A stretch of DNA of 52,461 nt, taken from the NCBI GenBank assembly GCA_030532905.1, contig JAUNKE010000005.1, positions 1 to 52,461 on the forward strand, written 5' to 3'. The notes below the pieces were generated by a model, which did not search any database, had not been told where the DNA came from, and was given only the letters and a program-made list of their open reading frames with translations. Origin of the DNA: Peptostreptococcaceae bacterium. Lineage in GTDB: Bacteria > Bacillota > Clostridia > Peptostreptococcales > Filifactoraceae. Below, piece after piece: positions 1 through 8,176 of this stretch (position 1 is its first letter; every line of letters begins with the position of its first letter). Made by a program: the position numbers and the translations under genes.

Positions 1-22
1 AGAAAGGAGCGTGTGATATTTT

Positions 23-1228
23 ATGTTTCAAGGTACATTAATATCATACAAGAACTTTATGCTTAAAAAAACATGTTTTAAATCCATTTTGCTCATGCAA
101 ATGATATTCATTTTGTTATTGGTCGGATGCAGCCAAAGCGGTAGCGTGGATCAATCACAGCCGACAACGAATCCGCCCGCGGAAAATCAGCAACAAAACG
201 AAACGAAACAAACTCGGATTGTAGTCGATCAGACCGGTGAATCCGTCGAAGTTCCTACCGAAATCAACCGGGTGGTCATTGCGTTCCAACCATTCGGCTC
301 AATATATCCTCTTTTTGTCGGCTCAGCGGACAGCGTAGTCGGTACATTACCGGGTTCTCTTGACGCTGCCGAGTATTCATTGCTCAGCAAAGCTTACCCG
401 AAAATCTTGGAAGTGGATACGAGTTTCTATCAAAATGACGAAATCAATGTGGAATCCGTTTTGAATCTAAAGCCCGATTTAGTGCTTTACATGGCGGGAG
501 ATGAAAAACAAAAACAAGCCTACAAGGATGCCGGCATTCCGGCTCTCGGATTCCGTGTTGACGCCGGCGATTTTAATACCGTAGAAACCTATAACGGCTG
601 GATAAAAATCCTTGGAGAAGCTTTCGGAATGGAAGACAAAGCCAAAGAAATTATCGAATACACCACAAAAGACTACGAAGAAATTCAAAAGCGACTTTCC
701 GCACTGAAACCGGAGGACAAGAAAAAAGTGCTTATTCTTAACGGTTACAGCGCATCCAACATGATTACTTCCGGCGGCAAACAATTCCCGCACTTCTGGG
801 CAATCGGCTCCGGCGGAATCAATGTGGCGGAAGGCGCATTTACCGGCAACAAACCGATTAACATGGAGCAAGTCTACGAGTGGCAACCCGACATCATTTA
901 CCTTTCCACATTCAGCCCTTATGAGCCGCAGGACTTAATCAACAATCAGGCAAAAGAAGGCGATGATTGGAGCAATATCAACGCCGTAAAAAACGGTCGA
1001 GTTTATAAATACCCTCTCGGTATGTTCCGTTGGTATCCGCCGAACTCGGAATCCATTCTTTCATTGTGGTGGATGTCACAGAATAATTATCCCGAGCTTT
1101 TCAGCGATTTCGATTTAAAAGCGAAAGTCAAAGACTATTATTCAAGATTCTATAGCTACGAATTGACGGATGAAGAATACGAACAAATTTTCCGTCCGGA
1201 TTCAAGAGCTTCCGGGCTAAGCAAATAA
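23..1228 (+). CDS. ABC importer substrate-binding lipoprotein (iron-complex/cobalamin type)
   Basis: A binding protein of the periplasmic-binding-protein fold used by siderophore, heme and cobalamin importers (PF01497 type), about 400 residues. The N terminus is a lipoprotein signal with a lipobox LVGC, the lipidated Cys being residue 36 from this start. After it comes a Gln/Asn/Pro-rich linker, then the two-lobed binding domain. The C-terminal motif containing MFRWYPPNSES is typical of the clostridial branch. An AGAAAGGAG Shine-Dalgarno at positions 1-9 supports the ATG at 23, although the spacing is long; an in-frame ATG at 59 would also give a good signal peptide. The permease starts one base after its stop codon, so the three genes form one operon. 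The ligand cannot be read from the sequence; an iron complex is the best guess. The promoter lies outside the window. Confidence 0.88.
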   Translation: MFQGTLISYKNFMLKKTCFKSILLMQMIFILLLVGCSQSGSVDQSQPTTNPPAENQQQNETKQTRIVVDQTGESVEVPTEINRVVIAFQPFGSIYPLFVGSADSVVGTLPGSLDAAEYSLLSKAYPKILEVDTSFYQNDEINVESVLNLKPDLVLYMAGDEKQKQAYKDAGIPALGFRVDAGDFNTVETYNGWIKILGEAFGMEDKAKEIIEYTTKDYEEIQKRLSALKPEDKKKVLILNGYSASNMITSGGKQFPHFWAIGSGGINVAEGAFTGNKPINMEQVYEWQPDIIYLSTFSPYEPQDLINNQAKEGDDWSNINAVKNGRVYKYPLGMFRWYPPNSESILSLWWMSQNNYPELFSDFDLKAKVKDYYSRFYSYELTDEEYEQIFRPDSRASGLSK

Positions 1229-1229
1229 T

Positions 1230-2243
1230 ATGAAAATAAAATACTCAAAAACAATTATTGTCCTGCTGGTGCTGCTTCCGTTGGTCAGTCTCGTTTTCTG
1301 TATCGGCATCGGAAGATACGGCATCAGCATGGCGGATTCGATAAAGATTCTAAGCGCATCCGTCACCGGAAGACAGGGCGTTGTCGATCAACAGGCTTAT
1401 TCGGTTATATGGTCGATGCGTCTTCCGCGATTGATGCTTGATCTACTTTGCGGAATGGGACTCAGCGTTGCCGGAGCTTCTTTGCAGGCGCTGTTCTCAA
1501 ATCCGCTCACTTCTTCCGATACTTTGGGTGTGTCTGCAGGTGCCGCATTCGGTGCGGCGCTTGCCTTACTCTTCAGCGCAAACCTGCTGATAGTACAAAT
1601 CTCTTCGCTGAGTTTCGGAATTTTTGCTGTCGCCGTCGCCATTTATGTCGGTAAGTCCAAAAGCAATTCTTCCATCGTTATGATGATATTGGCGGGCGTG
1701 CTCGTCAGCTATATGTTCCAAGCCTTTGTCTCTTTGGTTAAATATGTTGCGGACACTGACAGCAAATTGCCCGCCATCACCTTTTGGTTGATGGGCAGTA
1801 TGAGCGGAGTTTCCTACAAAACGCTGTCAATCGGTACGCCTTTTATTTTAATCGGCTCACTTTCACTTTATGCGATGCGCTGGAAATTGAATGTCCTGTC
1901 GCTCGGTGATGACGAAGCCAAATCTCTTGGAATCAATCTGAAAAGAACCAAACTTTTTATCATATTCTTTTCATCCATGATTACCGCCGCTTGCGTTTCC
2001 ATGTGCGGAATGGTCGGTTGGGTCGGATTGTTGATTCCCCATCTTTCACGGATGCTGTTCGGCAACAACAATCTATATGTCATTCCCGCCAGCATAAGTT
2101 TGGGAGCAACATTTTTAATATTGATTGACACCATTGCCCGCTCGGCAACTGCGGCGGAGATTCCGATTTCCATTTTAACCGCAATAATAGGCGCTCCGAT
2201 TTTTATCATGTTGTTAAAGCGTACAGGAGGTGCATGGAGATGA
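1230..2243 (+). CDS. ABC importer permease, FecCD/BtuC family
   Basis: An integral membrane permease of 337 residues, the usual length of the FecCD/BtuC family, with many hydrophobic helices. Typical family stretches are visible: RLPRLMLDLLCGMGLSVAGA near residue 56, DTLGVSAGAAFGA near 97, and the GWVGLLIPHLSR coupling segment near 262, which contacts the ATPase. It starts directly after the binding-protein stop codon (TAATATG), and its stop overlaps the ATPase start as ATGA, so translation is probably coupled. With its neighbours it should import a metal chelate or corrinoid across the cytoplasmic membrane. Confidence 0.92.
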   Translation: MKIKYSKTIIVLLVLLPLVSLVFCIGIGRYGISMADSIKILSASVTGRQGVVDQQAYSVIWSMRLPRLMLDLLCGMGLSVAGASLQALFSNPLTSSDTLGVSAGAAFGAALALLFSANLLIVQISSLSFGIFAVAVAIYVGKSKSNSSIVMMILAGVLVSYMFQAFVSLVKYVADTDSKLPAITFWLMGSMSGVSYKTLSIGTPFILIGSLSLYAMRWKLNVLSLGDDEAKSLGINLKRTKLFIIFFSSMITAACVSMCGMVGWVGLLIPHLSRMLFGNNNLYVIPASISLGATFLILIDTIARSATAAEIPISILTAIIGAPIFIMLLKRTGGAWR

Positions 2244-3034
2244 TTCTTAAGGTCGAAAAAGGGAACTTTGCTTATAATAAAGAAAAAACCGTTTTGAAAG
2301 ATATCAATTTTGAACTGAATCAAGGGGATGTTCTTGCGATTTTGGGACCGAACGGTGTCGGAAAAACCACCTTGCTCAAATGTATTATGAATATTCATCC
2401 TTGGACAGACGGTCATTCCATGTTGGACGAAAAATTTATCAGCCGCCTGTCTGAAAAAGAGCTCTGGCAAAATGTCGCCTATGTACCGCAAGCGAAAAAC
2501 CTTGCCTTTTCCTATACGGCTGAAGAAATGGTATTACTCGGGCGAAGTGCTTATCTGGGGCTTTTTTCCCGACCGGGCAAAAAGGATTATCGTATCGCTC
2601 AAGAGGCGATGGAAAGCATCGGCATTGCCCACTTGAGAAAGAAATCTTGTAATCAAATGAGCGGTGGTGAATTGCAAATGGTTTTGATTGCGCGCGCTTT
2701 GGCATCCAAGCCGAAAATTTTAATTTTAGACGAGCCGGAATCAAATTTGGACTTCAAAAACCAATTGGTAATTTTGGACACCATAAAAAATCTATCGGCG
2801 CATTCCAAAATTTCCTGCATTTTCAATACACATTATCCCGACCACGCATTACAGGTTTCGACGCATTCACTGATACTCAATCGAGATTTAAGTAACTTTT
2901 ACGGAAAATCAACGCAGATTATCAACCGAGACACATTAAAAAAATCATTCGGTGTTCATGTTTTTATCAATGATACCGTATTCGAAAACAAAAAATATCA
3001 GCACATTATTCCGCTTTCAATCGTTACGGGATAA
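2240..3034 (+). CDS. ABC importer ATPase, FecE/BtuD type
   Basis: A nucleotide-binding subunit of 264 residues. Walker A is GPNGVGKTT near residue 36, the signature is MSGGE and Walker B is ILILDEPESNLD. An in-frame ATG exists at 2234, but AGGAGG (2225-2230) sits only three bases before it. The ATG at 2240 has a nine-base spacing and overlaps the permease stop as ATGA, so 2240 is preferred. The protein powers the importer encoded by the two genes before it. The C-terminal extension after the ABC core is of ordinary size. A hairpin spans its stop codon. Confidence 0.92.
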   Translation: MILKVEKGNFAYNKEKTVLKDINFELNQGDVLAILGPNGVGKTTLLKCIMNIHPWTDGHSMLDEKFISRLSEKELWQNVAYVPQAKNLAFSYTAEEMVLLGRSAYLGLFSRPGKKDYRIAQEAMESIGIAHLRKKSCNQMSGGELQMVLIARALASKPKILILDEPESNLDFKNQLVILDTIKNLSAHSKISCIFNTHYPDHALQVSTHSLILNRDLSNFYGKSTQIINRDTLKKSFGVHVFINDTVFENKKYQHIIPLSIVTG

Positions 3035-3050
3035 TGTGCTGTCCCTTTTC
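2999..3050 (+). terminator. probable terminator spanning the ABC operon stop codon
   Basis: Perfect 11-bp arms, CAGCACATTAT (2999-3009) and ATAATGTGCTG (3031-3041), enclose the last codons. The TAA stop at 3032-3034 lies in the descending arm. A weak U-rich tail (TCCCTTTTC) follows. It is probably the operon terminator, but the tail is poor and the loop is 21 nt. Confidence 0.5.
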
Positions 3051-3086
3051 AGCTGAAAAATTTGCTCCTGCGCCTGCACAAACTTT

Positions 3087-3899
3087 CTATTTGCTTATCC
3101 TTTGATTCACATTCACAAAAAGATAGCCATCGACCGCATCCGTTTTGAGCTTTAATTTCCCATCGACCTCACGCTTCGACAATTCGGCTGAAACGGTTTC
3201 TTTCTGCTGCTGCGTATGCTCCATGCCGAACAGCCAATGTGTATATCGCAAAAGAACATCTTCTTTATCGACCATCCGCTCGCTGACGGATGACACAAAT
3301 TGCAGATCGGGAAAATATCCCTGCTCAAACAAAATATTGAAAATCGGAACCAACTTTCCGATATGTCTTTCCTCCGATTCCATGCCGAGCGACATTTTCA
3401 GCTCCTCCAAAAGAGAATCCTTTCGGTATATATGCGCCGATATAAAAACGCCTTCTTTAGACGCTCTTATCACCTTTTCCAGTTGAGCATACGAAGAAAT
3501 CGCCGGACTCATGGACAAGAATACCAAGTCAAAAGCTCTTTCCCAGCCCAGTTTTTTCAAATCAATATCTTCCCATGAAGAATTCAACAGATTTTCCTTC
3601 CGATAATCCACCCGCGCATCTTCCAATTTTTGATTTGCAAAGCGAATCATATTCTCCGCCAGCTCCACCCCATGAATTTCCATTCCTTTTTGTGCCAACG
3701 GGAGCAAAAAGCGCCCCGCTCCGAAACCGACATCGATGACCTTTTTGCCGACAAGCGACATCTTTTTCTCGATAAATGCAAGCGTGATATCTTCTTCCGA
3801 GCATTTTATCTTACTGAATTCCTCCGCTCGATTGTTCCACATCGTCCGCATTTGTCGCAAATCGCTGTCATCTTCCAATAAATCCATCCAGTTTTTCAA
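3087..3899 (-). CDS. class I SAM-dependent methyltransferase
   Basis: A Rossmann-fold methyltransferase of about 270 residues. Motif I is VIDVGFGAGRF, followed by the acidic end of strand 2 in MEIHGVELAENMI. The substrate is unknown. The open frame extends upstream to an ATG at 3968, but the only good ribosome-binding site, AAGGAGG, lies five bases before an in-frame TTG at 3899. The next ATG (3887) is about 17 bases from that site. TTG at 3899 is therefore the chosen start and removes 23 residues that look non-conserved. The gene stands alone and is divergent from the serine hydrolase. Confidence 0.8.
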   Translation of the reverse strand: MKNWMDLLEDDSDLRQMRTMWNNRAEEFSKIKCSEEDITLAFIEKKMSLVGKKVIDVGFGAGRFLLPLAQKGMEIHGVELAENMIRFANQKLEDARVDYRKENLLNSSWEDIDLKKLGWERAFDLVFLSMSPAISSYAQLEKVIRASKEGVFISAHIYRKDSLLEELKMSLGMESEERHIGKLVPIFNILFEQGYFPDLQFVSSVSERMVDKEDVLLRYTHWLFGMEHTQQQKETVSAELSKREVDGKLKLKTDAVDGYLFVNVNQRISK

Positions 3900-3990
3900 A
3901 ACAGCCTCCTTTTCTTTTCGTTTGTCAAACCTTACTCCCAGTATAACAAAAGCAACCCCCATACTCAATACTTTATAAAGCTTTCACTAC

Positions 3991-4019
3991 TTGACAAAGG
4001 AAACAAAGATTTCTACAAT
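3991..4019 (+). promoter_or_regulatory. promoter of the serine hydrolase gene
   Basis: TTGACA at 3991-3996, a 17-bp spacer and TACAAT at 4014-4019. It overlaps the first codons of the longest open frame, which excludes the upstream ATG and supports the start at 4057. Confidence 0.7.
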
Positions 4020-4056
4020 AAAAATATCCATTCCACTTCATCGGAAAGAGGTCAAT

Positions 4057-5460
4057 ATGCGAAAATTATTATATAAAATAACTTTATGTTGCGTTTTGAT
4101 TTTACTCTCTTATTTGCTCCCGTCAATTTCCACGGCGATACATAGACATAATTCGTCCAATCCGAATGGCGAGCTTGCAGAGAAATTGGACGCGATTGTT
4201 CTGCAAAACTTAGCGCGGATTCCCGTTCCGAATCTATCTATTGCCGTTCAAACACCATCTGAAAATTTTTCTCTCCACTATGGAGAAAGTCAAAAATCAT
4301 TTGCACTCGGCTCAACATCCAAATCCATTACCGCATCGACTCTGATTCATTTGCTGAATCTAAAAAATATTTCTTTGGATGAAAAAGTATCCGATTTTTT
4401 ACCGTCCTTGACGGATAAACGGATTCGTATTATCGATTTACTCAATCATACAAGCGGTATTTCCACTTACGACAATGATTCTTACCGTGGAAAATACGGA
4501 AGTTTCGAGTATGCCAACGAAAATTACAATCTTATCGGCGATTTGATTGCCGCTTTAAGCGGAAAGTCGTATGAAGAAACCGTTCAAGAAGTTATTTTTT
4601 CGCCGTTGCAGATGAACAGCAGCTTTGCCATCAACAAAGAAAATTCAGAAGAAGTAATAGACGGATACCAAGCCTACTTCGGTTTGCTGCTTCCGCAAAA
4701 AACAACCGTTCCCACCGACAAATCATGGATTACGGCCCCGTCGGGATTGATTGCGTCCACAAGTTCGGACGGCATGAAATATCTCCAATGGGTTTCTCAA
4801 AATAATTTCTCCGAAGAAAACTTACTCTCTTTCGTAAAAAAACAGGGCATATCCGTTAAAAAGAACCCTGCCGTCGAAGGCGTTTTCGGGGACGAAGGAA
4901 TATATTGCTCTGGATGGATACAAAAGAAAATAGGAAAGGTCGATATGCTTTACCATACCGGTAAACTCTCCAATTTTAACAGTATTTTTGTAATCATTCC
5001 GAATTTGAATATCAAAATTGTTGTCTTATCCAATGTCGGAGATTTTCCGGTTGCAACATCCCTCTTGGAACAACTTTACGAACGGATAATTCTCACAACC
5101 GTTTCATCGCAATTAAAAATATCGGAAAGACCAACGGACGCAGAATTCGAAAAAAATATCAATTACATCTATCCGCATTTTGTCATCAATATAGTATTTC
5201 TACTATGGATTTCATTTTGCATCTCGACGAACAAAGTTTTGAAAAAATCGAATTCAAAACCGCTTTACAAAATTGGCGCCGTCGGTATCTACGGATTGAT
5301 TCCAATCCTGCTGATTTCGATTTTTCCTTTGATGCGAATCCCTTATGTTGCGGTGCGGGATTTTTTCCCGGATTTGTTTTGGGGAATCACAATCGGTTAC
5401 CTCCTGTTGATTCTTTCCGTTTTATTTTACAAAAAATCGCCAAAAAAGCCCTCTGCATAA
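4057..5460 (+). CDS. membrane-anchored serine hydrolase, class C beta-lactamase fold
   Basis: A 467-residue protein with an N-terminal signal or anchor helix, a beta-lactamase-like (PF00144) domain and several C-terminal membrane helices (from about residue 370). The SxxK nucleophile motif is S86-T-S-K89, the second motif is Y152-A-N154, and the KTG-like motif is H-T-G in MLYHTGKLSNF. Such proteins are usually peptidases or esterases acting on cell-wall peptides rather than true beta-lactamases. The start at 4057 follows AAAGAGG with a short spacing and lies downstream of a promoter that covers the longer frame. It is convergent with the BlaR1-like gene and shares a terminator with it, so a functional link through the BlaI system is possible but not shown. 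Confidence 0.85.
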   Translation: MRKLLYKITLCCVLILLSYLLPSISTAIHRHNSSNPNGELAEKLDAIVLQNLARIPVPNLSIAVQTPSENFSLHYGESQKSFALGSTSKSITASTLIHLLNLKNISLDEKVSDFLPSLTDKRIRIIDLLNHTSGISTYDNDSYRGKYGSFEYANENYNLIGDLIAALSGKSYEETVQEVIFSPLQMNSSFAINKENSEEVIDGYQAYFGLLLPQKTTVPTDKSWITAPSGLIASTSSDGMKYLQWVSQNNFSEENLLSFVKKQGISVKKNPAVEGVFGDEGIYCSGWIQKKIGKVDMLYHTGKLSNFNSIFVIIPNLNIKIVVLSNVGDFPVATSLLEQLYERIILTTVSSQLKISERPTDAEFEKNINYIYPHFVINIVFLLWISFCISTNKVLKKSNSKPLYKIGAVGIYGLIPILLISIFPLMRIPYVAVRDFFPDLFWGITIGYLLLILSVLFYKKSPKKPSA

Positions 5461-5473
5461 ACAAAGGGCTTCT
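5443..5473. terminator. bidirectional terminator between the hydrolase and blaR1-like genes
   Basis: Arms AAGCCCT (5446-5452) and AGGGCTT (5465-5471). The minus-strand copy ends in a run of six T, and the plus-strand copy has a short TTCTT tail. The hydrolase stop codon lies in the loop. Confidence 0.7.
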
Positions 5474-5487
5474 TGAAATTCTAAATT

Positions 5488-7491
5488 TTAATCATCATCT
5501 CGGTCAGTATCGTCCGAATCATTATCCACATCGTTGTCATTATCATCATCGTCATCATTTTTATCATTTTTGTCATTGTCCGCCTTGCTGCTTGTGTTGG
5601 ATTGCTTCGGAATAGAATAATTTTCAATATCCTTATCCTTTTCGCGAATCGCTCCGGTGGTCGCGTCAATCTCAAAGTCATATTCCACACCATTGCTGTA
5701 GAACTCGACATCGTAAACCTTCACACCATTGTCCGTATCCATTTTGGATTTGACAAAGGTCACCTGACCGGATTTAAGTCCCGCGTTTTTGAGCGCAATA
5801 TCTTTCGCCTGACCAAGTGTAATGGCTCCTTTCGAATTGCTCGAAGAAGCGTTTTTGTTGGATGCGTCATTGTTATTCGCGTTTTGGCTGCTCGTATTAT
5901 TAGCATTGGAATTCTTTTTCGTAATGGAATAATCCTCAATATCCTTATCCTTTTCACGAATCGCCCCGGTTTTTGCATCGATTTCATAATCGTATTCCAC
6001 ACCGTTGCTGTAAAATTCCACATCATAGACCGCCACGCCGTCATCATTATCCAGCTTCGCTTTTACAAAAGCGACTTGGTTGGACTTGAGCCCCGCATCT
6101 CGAAGTGCAATTTCTTTTGCCTTTGCCACGCCGACCGTTCCCGCAACATTCTTGTTGGAATTTTGTCCGGAGCCGGATGGCTGATTATTTTTCTGCGTAT
6201 TGCTTGGATTTGCATTCTGATTCGGAATGGAATAATTTTCAATATCCTTATCCTTCTCAAGAATCGCTCCGGTTTTCGCGTCGATTTCATAATCGTATTC
6301 CACACCGTTGCTGTAGAATTCCACATCATAAACCCCGACACCGTCATCCTTATCCAATTTCACACGAACAAATTTTACATTGTTGGCTTTCAAGCCCGCA
6401 TCCTTGAGCGCGATGGATTTTGCTTTTTCGGCTCCGATGGTATTACTTTTCGCTTTTCGGGCAGGACTTGCAAATACGATGACCGAGCCCGATACCATCG
6501 TCAATGTCAATACGGTCGCGATGGATGCGGCACTCAGATTCTTCATATTTTTATTGGTTTCCATGATATTATACAATCTTCTTTTGATACTCAGTTTTTT
6601 CGCATAGAAACAGGTTGACAGCGCGATCGGTTTCGCCGGACTTGTCTCTATCATACTGATGATTACCTCACCGTAGAAGCGTCGGTAATCCTTATCCTTA
6701 TTTTTCAGAACCGTCTCATCACAATACGATTCACCGTCGCCGTAAATCGCCGGGAAGCAAAGGTACACGATTGGATTGAACCAATGCACGCACAATGCGG
6801 TGATTCCAAGCAGGTTAATCAGCAAATCTTTATGTTTGTAATGCGTAAGTTCATGCTCTAAAATAAGCTCCATCTCCTCATCCCCGATATCCTTATCCGG
6901 CAAAAGAATCGTCGGCTTGAACAATCCCGTCAACATCGGTGTGCTGATGGTATTGCAAGTAATCAGACGAATATTCTTATCTTCAAGACCCATTCTCGCT
7001 TTGGTCCACTCAAAAGTCTCCAAAGTGATTTCATCGGTTACCGGAACACCCCATCGCTTTACGATTCGTTGGAATTTATAATACTCAATCATATATTTTC
7101 CAAACAAAGCAATTGCTCCGATTGCCCAAACCGCAAATACGATTTGCGAAGCGGTCAATCGACTCGTAATCGGTGTATTTTGTTCCGGTGCCGGAGCAGG
7201 TGCAGGAGTTTGCGGCTCAACAACCGGTTGCTCCGCTCCTTCCGCCGTATTATCAATATAAGTGATGGACTCTTCCGTGGTCTTCGGTTGCCAAGGGTCC
7301 GCTACGGTAATCAATCCTTTCCCCAAAATCGGGCGAAACGGAATTACCAAACCGATTAGCAATATGATCCACATGACATATCGTGCTCTGGCTGTAATCG
7401 CGGTTCTCGAAACGAGAGAGAATCCCAGCAAAAGCATCATGATAATTGACATAACTAAACTCGATGTCAAAAGTATTGTCAAAAAAGTCAT
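5488..7491 (-). CDS. BlaR1/MecR1-type M56 metalloprotease receptor with three extracellular PepSY domains
   Basis: A 667-residue receptor. Membrane helices lie near residues 3-25, 37-55, 115-135 and 320-341. The zinc protease motif H213-E-L-T-H217, with the downstream CDET segment at 257-260, marks the M56 (BlaR1/MecR1) peptidase. In classic BlaR1 the outer domain is a penicillin-binding sensor. Here it is replaced by three PepSY domains (about 350-420, 452-525, 560-632) joined by Asn/Ser-rich linkers, and the protein ends in an almost pure Asp/Asn/Lys tail. The start codon follows the blaI-like stop directly (TAAATG). The family works by sensing a ligand outside, activating the protease and inactivating the BlaI repressor. 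Here the ligand is unknown and is probably not a beta-lactam, because the sensor domain is missing. Confidence 0.88.
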   Translation of the reverse strand: MTFLTILLTSSLVMSIIMMLLLGFSLVSRTAITARARYVMWIILLIGLVIPFRPILGKGLITVADPWQPKTTEESITYIDNTAEGAEQPVVEPQTPAPAPAPEQNTPITSRLTASQIVFAVWAIGAIALFGKYMIEYYKFQRIVKRWGVPVTDEITLETFEWTKARMGLEDKNIRLITCNTISTPMLTGLFKPTILLPDKDIGDEEMELILEHELTHYKHKDLLINLLGITALCVHWFNPIVYLCFPAIYGDGESYCDETVLKNKDKDYRRFYGEVIISMIETSPAKPIALSTCFYAKKLSIKRRLYNIMETNKNMKNLSAASIATVLTLTMVSGSVIVFASPARKAKSNTIGAEKAKSIALKDAGLKANNVKFVRVKLDKDDGVGVYDVEFYSNGVEYDYEIDAKTGAILEKDKDIENYSIPNQNANPSNTQKNNQPSGSGQNSNKNVAGTVGVAKAKEIALRDAGLKSNQVAFVKAKLDNDDGVAVYDVEFYSNGVEYDYEIDAKTGAIREKDKDIEDYSITKKNSNANNTSSQNANNNDASNKNASSSNSKGAITLGQAKDIALKNAGLKSGQVTFVKSKMDTDNGVKVYDVEFYSNGVEYDFEIDATTGAIREKDKDIENYSIPKQSNTSSKADNDKNDKNDDDDDNDNDVDNDSDDTDRDDD

Positions 7492-7875
7492 TTACTCACT
7501 CCCTTTCCGCTCAAGCCATTCGCGTAACTCGTCCAAATCCTCAGCTGACATATCGCCTTCCGCATAAAGAGTTTTTACAAGTTTCCCAATGGAATTGCCC
7601 GCATAGCGCTGCAAAAAATTGCCCGTTTCAATGTCCAAATATTCCTTCTCGGTGATAATCGGTGTATAACAACGCTCTCGTCCGACTCGCTGGCTGCTCA
7701 AAAAACCTTTCTCCGTTAAACGAGCAAGCATCGTCAGCAATGTCTGCGGCTTCCATGTAATATCCGAACTCAAATGCTCCATAATCGTATGCGTGGTAAT
7801 CGGCGCTTCCGAGTGCCAAATAGCTTTCATTACAGTAAATTCTGCATCCGGTAATCTTTTTGTATTATTTTTCAT
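7492..7875 (-). CDS. BlaI/MecI/CopY-family transcriptional repressor
   Basis: A winged-helix regulator of 127 residues, the normal family length. It has the recognition segment around ITWKPQTLLTMLARL and the wing around SSQRVGRERCYTPI, followed by the C-terminal dimerisation and cleavage region. ATG at 7875 is preferred over 7881 because AGGAG ends only one or two bases before 7881. Transcription starts from a promoter containing repeated operator-like sites, so the gene is probably autoregulated. Its stop codon abuts the start of the BlaR1-like receptor gene. It should repress its own operon and the two secreted PepSY genes until the receptor protease removes it. Confidence 0.88.
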   Translation of the reverse strand: MKNNTKRLPDAEFTVMKAIWHSEAPITTHTIMEHLSSDITWKPQTLLTMLARLTEKGFLSSQRVGRERCYTPIITEKEYLDIETGNFLQRYAGNSIGKLVKTLYAEGDMSAEDLDELREWLERKGSE

Positions 7876-7889
7876 GTTCATTCTCCTAA

Positions 7890-7968
7890 TTCTACAACCG
7901 TCTCAACTTTATTCTATAAGCGTCGAATCCTTTTGTCAATACTTTTGTGCTTCTATTCCGTCTCAACA
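7890..7968 (-). promoter_or_regulatory. blaI-blaR1 promoter with three operator-like repeats
   Basis: On the minus strand, TTGACA (7934-7939), a 17-bp spacer and TAGAAT (7911-7916). Three copies of a TTCTAYAANNGTCK-like sequence, read on the plus strand, lie at 7890-7903, 7912-7925 and 7951-7964. One overlaps the -10 box, one lies in the leader and one lies upstream. The core resembles the ACAA-NN-TTGT-type dyads bound by BlaI/CopY proteins. Confidence 0.72.
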
Positions 7969-8066
7969 ACACAAAAGATTTTCATGCATTGCGAGAATTA
8001 TACCCCGGATTTCTTACTCTTATTCTCCTACGACCAAAATTTTAAGTATAACGGAAAGGATAAAAA

Positions 8067-8102
8067 AACATCGGATTTTTCGTTTGCAAAAAATCCGATG
8101 TT
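8067..8102 (-). terminator. terminator of the seven-repeat PepSY gene
   Basis: Perfect 14-bp arms (8067-8080 and 8089-8102) are followed on the minus strand by seven T. It is strong and may also act on the plus strand. Confidence 0.85.
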
Positions 8103-8176
8103 CTTGTTTTATACGAAAACCCAAAGGTTTTGCAAATCAAGAGCTAAGCTCTCTATTCAACTCGTTCTCAAACAAA

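Noticed and set aside
2241-2243. General reassignment of UGA (for example to Trp or Gly)
   Set aside because: TGA clearly ends the permease here and the MATE gene at 12567-12569, both in normal overlapping gene junctions; Trp is encoded by TGG throughout.
5602-6618. Long plus-strand frame of 338 codons opposite the BlaR1-like gene
   Set aside because: It is the reverse complement of the PepSY repeats, with no ribosome-binding site and no family; the minus-strand protein is clearly real. Similar shadows over the PepSY gene at 7793-8578 are rejected for the same reason.
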